Shown here in pieces: positions 63,802 through 64,000 of a stretch of DNA of 64,000 nt. Under the pieces are notes generated by a model, which was not told the origin of the DNA, did no database searches, and worked only from the letters and a program-made list of their open reading frames with translations. A program made the position numbers and the translations under genes. Position 1 is the first letter of the stretch. Every line of letters begins with the position of its first letter. Origin of the DNA: Siphonodentalium dalli (taxonomy: Eukaryota > Mollusca > Scaphopoda > Gadilida > Siphonodentaliidae); assembly GCA_032622095.1 (NCBI GenBank), contig CP136067.1, positions 90,884,707 to 90,948,706 on the forward strand, given 5' to 3'.

Positions 63802-64000
63802 TACCCCGCTGGACAAAACAAGTGTCCATTGGCACCGCAGTGTATTTGCCGTTCGGCCGCGGTGTCAGAGTTTGTAACTTCAGTTTAGCACCGCGGCCGA
63901 ACGGCAAGTACACTGTGGCCCAACAGCAAGTACCCTGCGGTCGAAATGCAACTACGCTATGTGCACCATGGTTAGATTTCTGGTTTGTATCGTCTTTTTT
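63802..64000. mobile_element. second copy of the CCGCGG-rich MITE, cut by the window end
   Basis: It begins TACCCCGCTGGACAAAACAA and follows the 61030 copy through GTGTCCATTGGCACCGC, TTCGGCCGCGGTGTCAGAG and GGTTAGATTTCTGGTTTGTA, with small indels. It continues past 64000. Confidence 0.85.

Noticed and set aside
1-64000. CRISPR arrays, bacterial operons, riboswitches
   Set aside because: The sequence is eukaryotic; the tandem repeats lack regular unique spacers.

Overview
The window is eukaryotic, from a marine invertebrate and most likely a mollusc such as a bivalve. This rests on its AT-rich, gene-poor, repeat-saturated sequence, LINE and hAT remnants, C-type-lectin-like exons with spliceosomal acceptors, and molluscan-style repeats rich in 'AAGGTCAAGG'. 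The species cannot be named from the sequence alone. There are no prokaryotic features.

Region 1 (1 to about 14,225) is most of a Maverick/Polinton, a virus-like self-synthesising DNA transposon. Its left end, where the major capsid protein and cysteine protease would be expected, lies outside the window. The minus strand carries a tightly packed block: the N-terminal part of a candidate minor capsid (penton-like) protein, a small membrane protein, a chromodomain integrase, four smaller Polinton or unrecognised proteins, an A32-like packaging ATPase and a protein-primed family B DNA polymerase. Their reading frames are intact apart from the first, which leaves the window. PolB and a plus-strand zinc-knuckle gene diverge from a 191-bp inverted repeat that includes both TATA boxes and the first 32 codons, so the two proteins begin with the same peptide. 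To the right are two copies of an 834-bp bidirectional promoter cassette, each driving a different pair of small genes. All four of these genes end 13-22 nt before a perfect match to the replication-dependent histone mRNA 3' stem-loop consensus, with the loop always in the orientation of the gene. One stem carries a compensatory base pair. This suggests S-phase-linked, non-polyadenylated mRNAs made by a transposon/virus and is the most interesting system here. A 272-bp loopless palindrome of 30-bp units marks the probable right end.

Region 2 (14.2-29.3 kb) is repeats and decayed transposons: three tandem copies of a long repeat with many 'TCAAGGTCA' sites, a 110-bp-arm palindrome, a 5'-truncated LINE with one in-frame stop, one C-type-lectin-like terminal exon and a 300-bp direct repeat.

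Region 3 (29.3-43.4 kb) is a giant palindrome with two arms of about 7.0 kb and a 28-bp spacer. The arms are almost identical, with scattered substitutions and a different TA-repeat length. They carry tandem repeats and one small ORF with a partial zinc-finger motif beside the centre.

Region 4 (43.4-64 kb) is further repeat mosaic: an old LINE RT tail, a frameshifted ORF1/Gag-like remnant, several foldback elements, a second C-type-lectin-like terminal exon, a 5S-rRNA-like SINE pair, a hAT element with TIRs, near-perfect 8-bp TSD and BED finger that appears to be interrupted by another repeat and nested in a MITE, a CCGCGG-rich MITE present twice, and a nine-copy tandem repeat containing 'GCCATCTTGG'. 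No complete host gene is visible.
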